Made by a program: the position numbers and the translations under genes. Below the pieces are notes generated by a model, which worked only from the letters and a program-made list of their open reading frames with translations, had not been told where the DNA came from and did no database searches. From Paenarthrobacter sp. DKR-5 (lineage in GTDB: Bacteria; Actinomycetota; Actinomycetes; Actinomycetales; Micrococcaceae), in the NCBI RefSeq assembly GCF_018531425.1, contig NZ_JAHBOI010000007.1, positions 123,429 through 187,428 on the forward strand: a stretch of 64,000 nt of DNA. Direction: 5' to 3'. Below, in pieces: positions 34,289 through 44,300 of this stretch. Positions within the stretch are counted from its first letter, which is position 1. Each line of letters opens with the position of its first letter.

Positions 34289-35632
34289 GGGACTGTAAAT
34301 TTTCCGGTGTAACTCTTGATGAAGAGGAGACAGATGTGACAGCTGCCGCGGCGGATGCGGTGGACGAGGATCTGGTTCGGCAGCTGACCGAGCGTGCCCG
34401 GGCCGAGGGACTGCAGTTGGCCGGGGAGGGCGGGCTGCTGCAGAAGCTGACCAAGCTGGTCATGGAGTCCGCGCTTGATGGCGAATTGGACGATCATCTC
34501 GGCTATGGCAAGCATGATCCGGCCGGGCGCGACGGCGGCAATTACCGTAACGGCCGGCGGTCCAAGACGCTGCTGACTGAGGCCGGGCCGGTGGAGATCT
34601 CGGTGCCCCGGGATCGGGACGGGTCGTTCGAGCCGCGGATCGTGGCCAAGCGGCAGCGCAGGCTGACCGGGGTGGATGGCCTGGTCATCTCGCTCTCGGC
34701 CAAGGGCCTGACCCATGGCGAGATCGCCGCGCATCTGGCCGAGGTGTACGGGGCTGAGGTGTCCAAGCAGCCCATCTCCACGATCATTGATCGGGTGCTG
34801 GAGGGGATGGGAGAGTGGCAGAACCGGCCGCTGGATCCGGTGTGCCCGGTGATCTTCATCGATTGTGTGAACGTGTAAATCCGCGACGGCCAGGTCGCGA
34901 ACCGCCCGATCTACGTCGCCCTGGCCGTGACAGTCGACGGGACCCGGGAGATCCTCGGGCTGTGGGCCGGCGAGCACGGCGACGGCGAGGGCGCGAAGTA
35001 CTGGCTGCGGGTGCTGACCGAGATCAAGAACCGCGGCGTGGCCGACTGCTGCATTCTGGTCTGCGACGGGCTGAAGGGCCTTCCGGACGCGGTTGGGGCG
35101 GTGTGGCCGCAGACGGTGGTCCAGACGTGCATCGTGCACCTGCTGCGCAACAGCTTCCGTTATGCCTCCAGGAAGGACTGGTCGCAGATCGCTAAGGACC
35201 TCAAGCCCGTCTACACCGCCCCGGGCGAGGCGGCGGCGCTGGACCGGTTCGCGGAGTTCTCGGGCAAGTGGGAGAAGCGGTACCCGGCCATCATCGGGCT
35301 CCGGACCAGCGCGTGGGCCGCATTCGTGCCGTTCCTGCAGTTCGACAACGAGATCCGCACCGTGATCTGTACGACGAACGCGATCGAAAGCATCAACGCC
35401 CGTATCCGCCGCGCCGTGAACGCCCGCGGCCACTTCCCGACCGAGCAGTCCGCGCTGAAGTGCATCTACCTGGCAATCATGAGCCTGGACCCCACCGGCA
35501 AGGGCCGGAAACGCTGGAGCAACCGCTGGAAGGCCGCACTCAACGCCTTCGAGATCACCTTCGACGGACGCCTGTCCGCCGGCAGGAGCTAGAGAAAGAC
35601 AACCCCAGTTACACCGAATAATTGACAGACCC
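34289..35632 (+). mobile_element. IS256-family insertion sequence (transposase interrupted by a stop)
   Basis: Imperfect 27-base terminal inverted repeats at 34289-34315 and 35606-35632 (GGGACTGTAAATTTTCCGG and partner) enclose a single transposase frame. No 8-base target duplication was seen. The element separates a frameshifted DUF3105 gene from the 5' piece of another gene on the right. Confidence 0.88.
34336..35592 (+). pseudogene. IS256-family transposase with in-frame TAA
   Basis: One frame runs from GTG 34336 to the stop at 35590, except for TAA at 34876-34878 where the family has Lys (FIDCVNV-stop-IRDGQVANRP). The stop lies three residues after the first catalytic Asp region, so the two catalytic parts (LVCDGLKGLP and TNAIESINARIRR) are separated. 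The remaining protein is complete. The element is probably immobile on its own unless read-through occurs. Confidence 0.85.
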
Positions 35633-35771
35633 CCCGGAGCCCAGGGCCCGGGGCCCGGATGCCTGTGAGCATGTCGTCCGTTTGTGCCCGGGTGAGCCGG
35701 TCGCCGACGAGGATCGTGATGCCGGCCGCGGCGAGGAGCATGAGGAAGCCGAGGAGGAGCCGTAGTCTCAT
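35633..35771 (-). pseudogene. 5' fragment of a gene cut by the IS256 element
   Basis: ATG 35771 begins a signal-anchor sequence (LLLGFLMLLAAAGITILVG) followed by DRLTRAQTDDMLTGI; the frame then runs into the right end of the IS256 element at 35632. About 46 native residues remain. The DUF1345 gene lies immediately upstream on the same strand. The rest of the gene was not found on the other side of the element. Confidence 0.6.
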
Positions 35772-35786
35772 CGGTGTTTCCTGGGG

Positions 35787-36461
35787 TTAGTGGAGGAGTC
35801 CGGAGACGAGGTTGATGGTGGTGGCGAGGACGATGGCGCCGAGGAGGTAGGACAGCAGTGCGTGGCGCAGGACAGTGCCGCGGACGGCGTCGGTTTTCAG
35901 GTCGGTGTCGGAGACCTGGAAGGTCATGCCGACGGTGAAGGCCAGGTAGGCGAAGTCCATGTACTTGGGTGGTTTCTGCTCGTTGAAGTCCACTCCGTCT
36001 TTGTCTCGGTAGTAGAGGGAGGCGTAGCGGAGGGTGAAGAGGGTGTGGACGAGGAACCAGGAGAGGGCGACACTGCCCAGGGCGACGGCGACGATGGCGT
36101 CCTTCGTGCGGCCTTGGGCGTTGGAGGCGTCGAGCAGGATCAGTGCGACCCCGGCGAAGCTGGCCAGGGTGGCTGTGAGTACAAGGGCGTCGGAGTATCC
36201 GCGTCCGGGGTCTTCGCGGCGGGCGTGGGCTGCAGTGGCGGAGGCGTTGAGTTTGCCGACGACGGCCCACACCCAGATCAGGTAGGTCGCTGACGCGGCC
36301 GCCCAGCCCAGCGACGGCGCGTACGTCCAGTTCTTCACGGTGCCGACCAGTACGGCGGTGATGATTCCGACGGCCAGCATCACGGCCAGCCGGAGGCGGG
36401 AATGATGTGACCTGGTGTTGAAGTCCTCGTGCGCGTCGGCCGGGGGCTCGAAAGTGTTCAT
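35787..36461 (-). CDS. DUF1345 family membrane protein
   Basis: 224 residues. Five membrane helices and the family marks SWFLVHTLFTLRYA, YMDFAYLAFTVGMTFQVSD and RHALLSYLLGAIVLATTIN, the last two of which define DUF1345. Function unknown; members are small integral membrane proteins. It is upstream of and close to the gene truncated by IS256. Confidence 0.92.
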   Translation of the reverse strand: MNTFEPPADAHEDFNTRSHHSRLRLAVMLAVGIITAVLVGTVKNWTYAPSLGWAAASATYLIWVWAVVGKLNASATAAHARREDPGRGYSDALVLTATLASFAGVALILLDASNAQGRTKDAIVAVALGSVALSWFLVHTLFTLRYASLYYRDKDGVDFNEQKPPKYMDFAYLAFTVGMTFQVSDTDLKTDAVRGTVLRHALLSYLLGAIVLATTINLVSGLLH

Positions 36462-36870
36462 GGCACCTGATCTTCACAGGCAAGCGGGCCCGGGACCGGG
36501 TGCAAACCGCGGGCCTTAACGAAACCTGAACACCTCGCGTCCCCAAAACCCGAGGGGAACCGGGCGGCGGGTCAGCCGCGTGCCCATGAAGCTGCCGGGG
36601 AGTGGTTGTCAAGGGGCCGGCTACTACCTGCCGCCGTGAACGGGTAGTGGCCGGTGGCCGCGGCGGGCAGCAGGGTGGGTGATGCGGGTAGTGGTTACTC
36701 GTGTGCGGGGGGGGGGGTAATGTTCTTAGGCTTGGGGGTGTTCGGGAGATTGTCCCGGGTGCGGGAGGCGGGTCCGGGGATGGATGGCAGTGGCAGTACT
36801 GAAACAGGCGCAGCAGAAGTAGCCGCCTGCCTGGCGTCGCGGCGCGCAGGCCCTGCAACGGGGGCCGGCG
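36462..36870. other. Intergenic stretch with an 11-G tract
   Basis: About 400 bases between the divergent DUF1345 and SARP-type genes. It contains an uninterrupted run of 11 G at 36707-36717, about 155 bases before the SARP start. No supported gene. The promoters of both neighbours should be here. Confidence 0.6.
36707..36717 (+). repeat. Poly-G homopolymer, 11 bases
   Basis: Eleven consecutive G bases in the region upstream of a transcriptional regulator. Long G tracts are prone to slipped-strand length change. Confidence 0.9.
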
Positions 36871-37659
36871 ATGGATAAGTCTTGTGAGACCGAGACTTCC
36901 CCCCAGACCATCGCCGGTCCCTTTTCGACCGATCACGACCGGGGCGCTCCTTCGGGTTCTTCCGGTGCGGGAACCCGCTGGGAGTTGAACCTTCTTGGTT
37001 GTTGGATGCTCACCGCGGGCGGGCAACCGTTGCTGACGGGCGTGCGTCAGCAACGCCTGATCACGGCCCTGGCCATCGGGGGCGGCCGTTCCCGCGGTGC
37101 GCTTGCTTCCCTGCTGTGGCCGCAGGCCCGCGGCGGCCTGGGACTGGCGAACCTGAGGGCCGCTGTTTTCCGTGTCGGCGGTGACCAGCCGGGCCTGGTC
37201 GAAAGCCACGGGACAATGCTTGCGCTCTCAGCTTCGGTGGGGACGGACCTGGCCCGGGTCAGGGGACTGATCCATGAGGTGAAGCAGGGTGCGCGGGTGC
37301 CGACGTCGCGGGAGATTGCTGTGCTGCTGCGGGCGGATCTGCTGCCGGGCTGGTACGAGGACTGGGTTTTGTTTGAGCAGGACCGGTTGCTCCAGGACCG
37401 GGTGGACGCGCTTGAGTGCGCGGCGGAGCACTGCCTGACTATTGGTGACCTTGATCGGGCGATCGTTGCCGCTGAAGGCGCGGCGGTGTTGGAGCCGCTT
37501 CGGGAAGCACCCCACCGGATGATCGTGCGCGCGCACCTTGCCGCCGGGTGCCCGGGCGAAGCCGGCCGCCGCGCCCGGCACTTCGAACAGATAATCCGGG
37601 CCCAGCTCGGGACCGCCCCCGGCCCGGGGCTCACGGCCCTGCTGAGAACAGGCCCGTGA
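36871..37659 (+). CDS. Small SARP-type transcriptional regulator (wHTH plus BTAD)
   Basis: 262 residues. After a 35-residue leader, a SARP-like winged-helix domain (LNLLGCWMLTAGGQPLL, RQQRLITALAIGGGRSRGAL, LLWPQ, LANLRAAVFRV) is followed by a BTAD helical domain (about 150-255: LLPGWYEDWVLFEQDRLLQDR, APHRMIVRAHLAAG). No ATPase or TPR extension. Such short SARPs activate nearby or pathway genes in actinobacteria. Its target is not evident; the poly-G tract upstream may affect its expression. Confidence 0.88.
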   Translation: MDKSCETETSPQTIAGPFSTDHDRGAPSGSSGAGTRWELNLLGCWMLTAGGQPLLTGVRQQRLITALAIGGGRSRGALASLLWPQARGGLGLANLRAAVFRVGGDQPGLVESHGTMLALSASVGTDLARVRGLIHEVKQGARVPTSREIAVLLRADLLPGWYEDWVLFEQDRLLQDRVDALECAAEHCLTIGDLDRAIVAAEGAAVLEPLREAPHRMIVRAHLAAGCPGEAGRRARHFEQIIRAQLGTAPGPGLTALLRTGP

Positions 37660-37734
37660 GCACTACCCCGCACGACCCTGAAAGATGAACGCGCACCAGA
37701 TGGGGCAAGCTAACCTGACATCGAGACCCGCGAT

Positions 37735-37842
37735 TGTTAGCGGCCAGTAGGAATTGCCCGCAGGCGGCCAGGGGCGTGCCCGCTAATGGTCATCTCGATG
37801 GCCCGCCGGTGGTCACCAATTGCCCGTCGTGTTGGCCGCCTC
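37735..37842 (+). repeat. Four imperfect tandem units resembling an IS21-family end
   Basis: Units of about 22-24 bases share GGCCAG...TTGCCCGC or GGTCA...CCCG cores (for example GCGGCCAGTAGGAATTGCCC, then GCGGCCAGGGGCGTGCCCGC). IS21-family elements carry several such transposase-binding repeats at their ends. No IS21 genes are in the window, so this would be a relic end. Confidence 0.4.
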
Positions 37843-38345
37843 TGGGCAGGACGCTTTTGAGTCGGACGCCATGATCTACGGCTCGGCCCGAGAAGCGCAG
37901 GGGCTGATCTCCGGCAGGTCTTCAAGCATCCGTGCACGGCCTTGGCGGGCCGTCCTTGAGGCACCAGGATAGGCACGGCCAGCAGTACGCCGGCAATCAC
38001 ACATACGGGCCGGACCTCGCCGGGCCCCTGGTAAGCACATCAGGACTGGACATGGACGTCTCCTCGCTGAGACGGCCCCGGACCGGGAAGGGTTCCCAGG
38101 AGCTGCCGGGCGGCCTGGCGGACCGCACCACGCAGGTGCCCGAAAAGAATATGCCATGCCGGGGGTGACTCGGGTAACCCGGCCGGTTAGGGTCAGTCGC
38201 GATTATTTGCCCCGGTGCGTTTGCGGGCCATGGGCCATGAACCTCTTCCTGGGGGGACTCGCGCACGAAACTCACGCAAATGAATCGTTCGGGGCCTGAT
38301 GGATATTGGTTGCTCCGCGACTCCACGGTCGAACGTGCCGCTATT
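37843..38345. other. Intergenic stretch without supported gene
   Basis: About 500 bases between the IS21-like relic and the second resolvase stop. Open frames lack ribosome sites and protein-like composition. It may be debris from transposition. Confidence 0.45.
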
Positions 38346-38993
38346 TCAACCGGGCGCCGCACTCGCGTTGTTGATCCGATAACTGACGGCGTTCACGGCG
38401 CCCGATTCAGGAACCGGCGGCGGAGTATGAGCCAATGCGGTTTGCCGCAGGTACTGGTAGACGGTTTCGCGGCTGATCCCGTAGTCCTTGGCGAGGGTCG
38501 TTTTGGGGATGCCGGCGGCGGCGCGGGTAACCAGCTCGGCGGCTTGCTCGGGGGTGAGGGTTCTTTTGCGGCCGCGGTAGGCGCCGCGCTTTTGGGCGAG
38601 GGTGATGCCTTCGCGTTGGCGTTCCTTAATAAGGGAGCGTTCGAACTCGGCGAAAGCTCCCATGACGGAGAGCATGAGGTTGGCCATGGGGGAGTCCTCT
38701 CCGGTGAAGACGAGCCCTTCCTTGACGAACTCCACCCGTGCACCTTTGCGGGTGAGTGTCTGGACCAGGGCGCGCAGATCATCCAAGTTCCGTGCGAGCC
38801 GGTCCATGCTGTGGATGACCACGGTGTCGCCTTCGCGGGCGAAGCGGAGAAGATCGGTCAGCTGGGGCCGGGCTGTGTCCCGGCCGGAGGCCTTGTCGGT
38901 GAAGACCCGGTCGAGCACGAGCCCGTCGAGCTGGCGCTGCTCGTTCTGGTCCAGGGTGCTGACCCGCACGTACCCGATCCTCTGACCTGACAT
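38346..38993 (-). CDS. Serine recombinase (resolvase/invertase family)
   Basis: 215 residues from ATG 38993 (ATG 39005 possible). Catalytic Ser at about residue 12 (IGYVRVSTLDQNEQRQ), RDTARPQLTDLLRFAREGDTV-type N-terminal domain, HSMDRLARNLDDLRALV, and RQREGITLAQKRGAYRGRKR. C-terminal HTH IPKTTLAKDYGISRETVYQYL. Its upstream region has several TGACG/CTGAC inverted elements, and one 30-base core recurs at 51.58 kb on the far side of the toxin island. Confidence 0.94.
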   Translation of the reverse strand: MSGQRIGYVRVSTLDQNEQRQLDGLVLDRVFTDKASGRDTARPQLTDLLRFAREGDTVVIHSMDRLARNLDDLRALVQTLTRKGARVEFVKEGLVFTGEDSPMANLMLSVMGAFAEFERSLIKERQREGITLAQKRGAYRGRKRTLTPEQAAELVTRAAAGIPKTTLAKDYGISRETVYQYLRQTALAHTPPPVPESGAVNAVSYRINNASAAPG

Positions 38994-39103
38994 CCGGTCC
39001 CCCATCCTGAAGTTGTCAGGTTGAAATCTAGGACCTTCAGCGAGCAGTGTCAAGAAAAGCTGATTCCGGGTCTAATCTGACGTCGTTTGATAAGGCTGCC
39101 TGA

Positions 39104-39133
39104 CGTCAGGTTGGGGTGTAACGAAACCTGACG
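39104..39133 (+). repeat. Resolvase-type core site, copy 1
   Basis: 30 bases: arms CGTCAGGTT and AACCTGACG are perfect inverted repeats around a 12-base centre (GGGGTGTAACGA). It overlaps a further palindrome CCTGACGTCAGG at 39099-39110. Size and layout fit the crossover site of a serine resolvase; it lies about 110 bases upstream of the resolvase start. Confidence 0.7.
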
Positions 39134-39262
39134 CCGGAATCCGCGTGAGTGGGGTTGCATTTTGTGATTTTGGAGAAATGAACGGCGGCCCACCCGAGCT
39201 TGCGTTTCAAGTCTGCGCAGGTGATCTTTGATGAGAGCTGTCGTTTATTCGAGCCGTGCCGC

Positions 39263-39685
39263 TTAGCCCCGCGATCGTGCGTTCATCCGTGCGGATTCCT
39301 TGGCCTCAAGCTTCGCTGCCTGAACAATCGCGAGAAACTCCGAACGCTCGAGGTACTCGGCGCCTGCCTTACGGATAACGCGACCCATATAAGGGTCGCG
39401 CTGTTCCAGGTCTTTCCGCCAGTTCTGCATAGTGGTGTATCCGGCTTTTTGTTCCTTGCGATCTTTGGTCGCCGACCACTGTATCAGGACGCATATTGGA
39501 ACAATCGCTACCAGCATGGCACCAATGACGCCATCAGTCAGCCAAGACTGCGGAACTCTGAAGACATTTAGCCCTAGGAGAAGGAGAGTGACAGCTATCC
39601 CGTCGGTTGAACATTTGTTGCGTAATCTTGCGAGAACTAGAGCGCTTGGCCCCTTCAGCAAGTTGCGCGAGTGATCAGCTACCAA
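39263..39685 (-). CDS. Hypothetical membrane protein
   Basis: 140 residues with two membrane helices (about 28-45 and 52-70) and a basic cytoplasmic tail (KDRKEQKAGYTTMQNWRKDL). Lower GC than the surrounding DNA. It lies at the distal end of the polymorphic toxin locus, after two toxin/immunity pairs, so it may be a further immunity or cargo gene; no family is recognised. Confidence 0.6.
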   Translation of the reverse strand: MVADHSRNLLKGPSALVLARLRNKCSTDGIAVTLLLLGLNVFRVPQSWLTDGVIGAMLVAIVPICVLIQWSATKDRKEQKAGYTTMQNWRKDLEQRDPYMGRVIRKAGAEYLERSEFLAIVQAAKLEAKESARMNARSRG

Positions 39686-39777
39686 GAGAGGGCTCCGTAT
39701 CCGGCATCGAACAAGTCAACGCTGTCGGCCCCGACGCACCTAATGAGTCAACACTTCCGCGGTGCCAGGAGTAGGCT

Positions 39778-40194
39778 TCATGGCTCGCCAAGCAACTGAA
39801 GGAGCGCCAGAATCTCGGCCGAGGACAACTGTCCGTCAATCACATCGCCGATTTCATCCAGCCTTGATACCGCTGTCGAAATGCCATCCTCGTCCGCGTG
39901 CGCGAACTCAATATCGATAGGGAGAACCGGACCGTCACCCGATCCAGCTACATAGCCTCGCCGAACAAATGACGCCCATGCCTGCGCTAGAGCAGAGGAG
40001 AAGGTCCCGTCGAGCAATCCTCGCAGGACTAAGACAGTGGCCAAACGAGTGACAATGAGTGGTTCACCGGCGGCTGCTGCGACCTCCCGTATGGTGGCAT
40101 GGTCGGCCAACAGGACCATGGGGAGCCCGCGCAAGTCACCTTTGACGAGGCGCACAAGCGCTTCTCGCAAGCGTTCGGAATCATGGACCACCAT
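39778..40194 (-). CDS. Probable immunity protein of the displaced RHS tail
   Basis: 138 residues, mostly helical, with an acidic C-terminus (EIGDVIDGQLSSAEILALL). No family recognised. Its ATG overlaps the last 14 bases of the displaced RHS toxin tail (stop at 40181), which is the standard toxin-immunity arrangement. The immunity role is inference from this overlap. Confidence 0.65.
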   Translation of the reverse strand: MVVHDSERLREALVRLVKGDLRGLPMVLLADHATIREVAAAAGEPLIVTRLATVLVLRGLLDGTFSSALAQAWASFVRRGYVAGSGDGPVLPIDIEFAHADEDGISTAVSRLDEIGDVIDGQLSSAEILALLQLLGEP

Positions 40195-40712
40195 GCACCC
40201 ACTTTGTCTCGATCAGCCCGTCAGGTCCCATCGTGTTCTTGAACTCCCACAGGACATTTCCGTTCTTATCGATCTCTTGAACGAAAAGTTTCCCATATCC
40301 TGGGTTGTTTGCGGGTGAAAAGAACTGCAAACGGTATCCCCCGTCCGCCATTTCTTGTGCCTCGAAGTCGATGCTCTTCGATATTGCACCTCGAAAGAAT
40401 CGATTAGCCGCGTTGCCCGCCTCCCCCTGAAGTCCAGAGCGGGCAGCCGCCCTGCTTCCAAAGTTGAGGACCGTACTACCGTTTTGGGTGGCTGCGGCTG
40501 CTACTTCGGCGCCGATTTCCTTTCCTGCACCGCCAGGGAGTAGTACAGCGGCGATCTCGCCGACGGATCGGAGCGCGTCATTCCAAGATCGGTTCTCGTC
40601 CGGTGGGACCCTGCATGGCGAGCAGCGTCTGTTTGAGACTCATTGGACTGTGTGGGCGTTTGGGAGCGGATGCCTGGGCGCGGGCGTCCGCTTGGATTCG
40701 GTAGAGGGTTTG
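40181..40712 (-). pseudogene. Displaced (orphan) RHS C-terminal toxin tail
   Basis: From 40712 the minus strand reads QTLYRIQADARAQASA, the same junction as in the full RHS protein (23 identical bases at 40690-40712 and 41991-42013). After MQGPTGRE a frameshift near 40595 leads to SWNDALRSVGEIAAVLLPGG, then RFFRGAISKSIDFEAQEM and a toxin domain RLQFFSPANNPGYGKLFVQE ... LIETKWVHGGP ending at 40181. It has no start codon of its own. It is a reservoir tip or the remains of a former toxin end displaced when the current NucA/NucB tip arrived. Confidence 0.8.
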
Positions 40713-40778
40713 CTTTGCGAGCATCCATCGTTGCAAGGTTGGGGGCCCCGCAGCGAAAGCGGTCGATCCGTATTCTGA

Positions 40779-41372
40779 CTACCCAATCGAATCCGTCCAC
40801 CAAGAAACGTCCTGGTTGAGTTCCTCGCCTAGTGAGAGGAAGGCTTCGGAATCCTCATCAAGGTATCCGTCCTGATCCAAGAAGAAAATCTTGCGCCGAT
40901 ACGCCTCAGCCATCGTAAGCAGCATCGAAGCGAGGGACCCGTACTCGACGGGATGATCAGGCTCGTCGATCATGAAGTGGACAATTTTCCCATTCCGCGA
41001 TGACGTGCGAGAGCAAGTGACAACGTAAAAATCGCCACCACCATCTGCAAACAGTGGAAACCACTCGCGGTCCCATCGTTCGTTTCCAACGAAGTTGTTA
41101 TAGCTTGCGAGCCCTTCCTCGAGAGAAAGCATGTAGAAACCCGGAAACAGGTATATATGGCCCAGCTTTACACCATCACTGTCTGTGCCGTTACGCCATT
41201 CGTAGAGTGATGAGAGTTGATCTCCGGGAAAAGGAAGGCCCAGCTTCGAAAATTCCCCTCGCGTAACGCCGGAAGGGACACCAGGCTGCAGACGGCGAAG
41301 GAACTCCAATCTTCCGAGTTCTTCGTTGCCGAGGATAATTTGCCGTAGGGCAGAAGTGAGGTCGCTCATCAT
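40779..41372 (-). CDS. SMI1/KNR4 (SUKH) family immunity protein
   Basis: 197 residues. SUKH marks: FPGDQLSSLYEWRNG, YLFPGFYMLSLEEGLASY, WFPLFADGGGDFYVV and a C-terminal SLASMLLTMAEAY region. Its ATG overlaps the RHS toxin stop by four bases, so it is the cognate immunity protein for the toxin tip. SUKH proteins neutralise many polymorphic toxins, including nucleases. Confidence 0.92.
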   Translation of the reverse strand: MMSDLTSALRQIILGNEELGRLEFLRRLQPGVPSGVTRGEFSKLGLPFPGDQLSSLYEWRNGTDSDGVKLGHIYLFPGFYMLSLEEGLASYNNFVGNERWDREWFPLFADGGGDFYVVTCSRTSSRNGKIVHFMIDEPDHPVEYGSLASMLLTMAEAYRRKIFFLDQDGYLDEDSEAFLSLGEELNQDVSWWTDSIG

Positions 41373-44300
41373 GGTCCAAAGACTACATCGAACGGCTCGC
41401 CGTCCTTGATGCCGTTGGATTGGAAAAATCTACTCAAAACGCCCCCTTGATAGTTCTGTTCGCTGGTTGGGACTGCGCTGACGCAGGAACCCGCTCCGCC
41501 CTGGCTACTGCACGCAAACGGGTATTCGTCAAGGGACTGCCCCTTCGGCGCTCGCTCGGCGCCCTTTAGGGCTTCTCTGCGGTTTTGAAGGCGCGCGTTT
41601 CCTGTTACTCGGTTGAGTCGCGTGGGCGCTCCATCGGAAACAGCTTGATCGAAGTTTCGCGCTAGTCCCGGCGCGCGACCCCGGCTGAAGGTGACTTGCG
41701 GAATTTCCTTTGCACCTTGTGTGAGACCGGTTTCGGCGGCATCCGCTAGCCCCGTATCTGTTAGGCCCGACTCGCTAGCGACCGCCGCACTTCGGGCTGC
41801 GGCCGCGGCTCCTTCAGCAGCGAGTTCTCCGCCTACAAGTCCTGTGCCGGCGAGGCTAGTCTCGGGCGCAGCTATGCCGGCTGAGGCTATCGTCGCGACA
41901 GTGAGGAGAATAAGTGCGGCTCCCACACCAATTCGACGCCAAGTTTGGGCAGTTTGTGCCTGTGTTGCCGCGTTGCGGAGGTCTTGCGCGGCTTGGATTC
42001 GGTAGAGGGTTTGTTGGAAGCGTTGGTTTGCCTGGTTTTGGAAGTATTGCTGGGACGCGATTTGGGTGCCTTGGACGTTCGGGCGCCATGGTGGCGTCCA
42101 GGAGACGTAGGGGGCGGGTTTGCGTGGTGTGGCTTTGACTCCGTGCCAGGATCCCTCGTCATCCGAGAGGGCGAGGCCGATGTAGAGGCCGGTGGGGTCG
42201 GAGTAGTTGACGGGGTCGCCTTGGGCGTAGAGGTAGGGGGAGTAGTCGGTCTGTGATCCGGTGTCCAGGATGGGGTCGGGGGTGGTGAAGGTGCCGGTGA
42301 CGGGGTCAAGGTCGCGGGCGCCGAGGTGGGTAAGGGTGCTGACGGTGTCGGCGAGTTTGCCGATGTAGCCCAGGGCTGCGTCGTACCCGGCGGGGTTGGC
42401 TGCGTTGGTTCCGACGCCTTTCACTGTTGAGGGGGAGGTGGCGTAGGCGCCGGTGCCGGTGGCGGATTGGGTGGGTCCGCGGGCGAGGCCGTTGGGGTCG
42501 GTGTACCGGGTGATGGTGGTGACTGCGGTGGTGCCGACGGAGGGTTGGAGGAGGGTTTGGGCGGTGTTGACGGTGGTGGGAAGGATGAAGCTGAGTTTGG
42601 TGGCGCCGTTGGCGGCGGTGCGCTGGGCGACGGTTTTGCCGGCGAAGCCGTAGGTCGCGGTGGCGGTGACGGTTCCGGTGGTGGTGGCGAACGCGGTGAT
42701 GTTGCCGATGATGGCGGTGGTTCCGGTGCCGTCGGTGATGCCGACGAGGGTGCCGTTGGCGTCGTAGTACCGGTTCGCGGTGGTGGTTGCGGTCCCGGCT
42801 GCGGGAGCGGGGGGTGTGCCGGCGGTGGCGCCGGGGTTGGGGTTGGCGGGGATGTTGCTGGCCCCGGTAGCGGTGGCGGTGAGCCCGTCGGGGGTGTAGG
42901 TGAGGGTTTGGCCTGACCGGTTGGTCATCCGCCCGGCCGCGTCCCAGGTGAAGTTCTCGGTGACGGCGCTGCCGGTGGCGGGGGTGGAGGTGATGGTTTT
43001 GACCTGGTGCGGGCCGGGGGTGCCGGCGGCGGGGTAGGTGGCGGTTTCGGTGTTGCCGAGGGCGCCGGTGGGGCCGAAGCGTTTGGTCTGGGACCTGTCT
43101 CCGGCGGGCGTGTAGGTGTAGGTCTGGGCGTAGGGGGCGGGGCCGCCGAGCCCGGTGACGGTGGTGGCGGTGGGGGCGGTGGCGGTCCCGCAGGTGTGGG
43201 CGGAGGGTGTCCAGACAGCGGAGAGGCGGGAGGCGTAGTCGTAGGCGTAGCACTGGGTGTCTTCGGGTTTGCCGGTGCGGGCGCCGTAGAGCAGGTCGGT
43301 GGCTGTGAGCCGGCCGGAGGGGTCGTAGGTGTAGGTGGTTTTGCCCAGGTCGGTGGTGACGCTTTTGGCTAGGTCGGTGGTCGACTGGTTGGTGAGCCGG
43401 CCGGTGGTGGCGTCCCACGTGAAGTTGGTCTGCACCGTGCCGGTGGTGTCACCGCTGGGGTTGTTCAGCCCGTTGGCGTCGAATTGCTGGTAGGTGGCCA
43501 GGTGGCCGAGGTTGGTGTACTGCGTGTTGCCGGCGAAGGTGTCCCAGGCTGCGTTGCGGTTCGAGGAGGGCCGGTCGGATTCGTCGTAGCCCATGTACTG
43601 GCTTTCGGCGGCCAGGCCTCCGAGGGCGGGGGTGGCGAGGGAGCTGATCTTCCCGGTCTTGGTGTAGAGGGTGGTGGTGGTGTAGCTGCCGGCGAATTTG
43701 CCCAGCGCGGCGGGAAGGGTGACGGTGGTGGTTTTGGGCCAGTAGGCGGCGTTGTACCCGGAGACGGCGGTGGTGACCGCCTGGTCGTAGTTGGCCCCGT
43801 TGTAGCGGGTGGTGCTGCTGATCTGGCCTTTCTTTTCCTGGTCCCAGGTGGTGGTGGTCAGCGTGTGGGCGGTTCCTCCGGAGGGGGTGACGGTTTCGGC
43901 GGTGACCCGGTCCAGGGCGTCGTAGGTGTAGGCGGTGAGGTTACCGGCGCCGTCGGTGGTGCTGGCTTTGCGTCCGGATGCGTCCCAGGCTGTGGTGAGG
44001 GTTCCGGTGTCGGGGTCGGTGGCGCGGGTCTGACGGCCCGCGGCGTCGAAGGTCCAGGACCAGGTGTTGTTTGCGGTGTCCTTCATGCCGGTGAGTTGCC
44101 CGAGCGGGTCGTAGGTGTAGGTGCTGGTGTCCGCGGCCCCGGTGGCGGTGGTGCCGTGGTAGAGGACCCGGCTGGCGGTGGTGCCTTCGGCGTTGGTGAT
44201 GACGGTGGTAGCGGAGGCGTTGCCGGGGCCTGTGGTGGTCGTGGTGTCCAGGCCGGTGTAGGCGAGATTGGTGGTCCATTGGACCTGGTTGTCGTTGGCC

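Noticed and set aside
34273..37209. A 978-codon open frame on the minus strand
   Set aside because: It runs through the IS256 element, the DUF1345 gene and the SARP gene in wrong frames, has Arg/Pro-rich shadow composition and no domain. High GC makes long chance frames common.
37997..38362. 121-codon minus-strand frame upstream of the second resolvase
   Set aside because: No ribosome site, no hydrophobic or domain pattern, and overlaps other equally poor frames.
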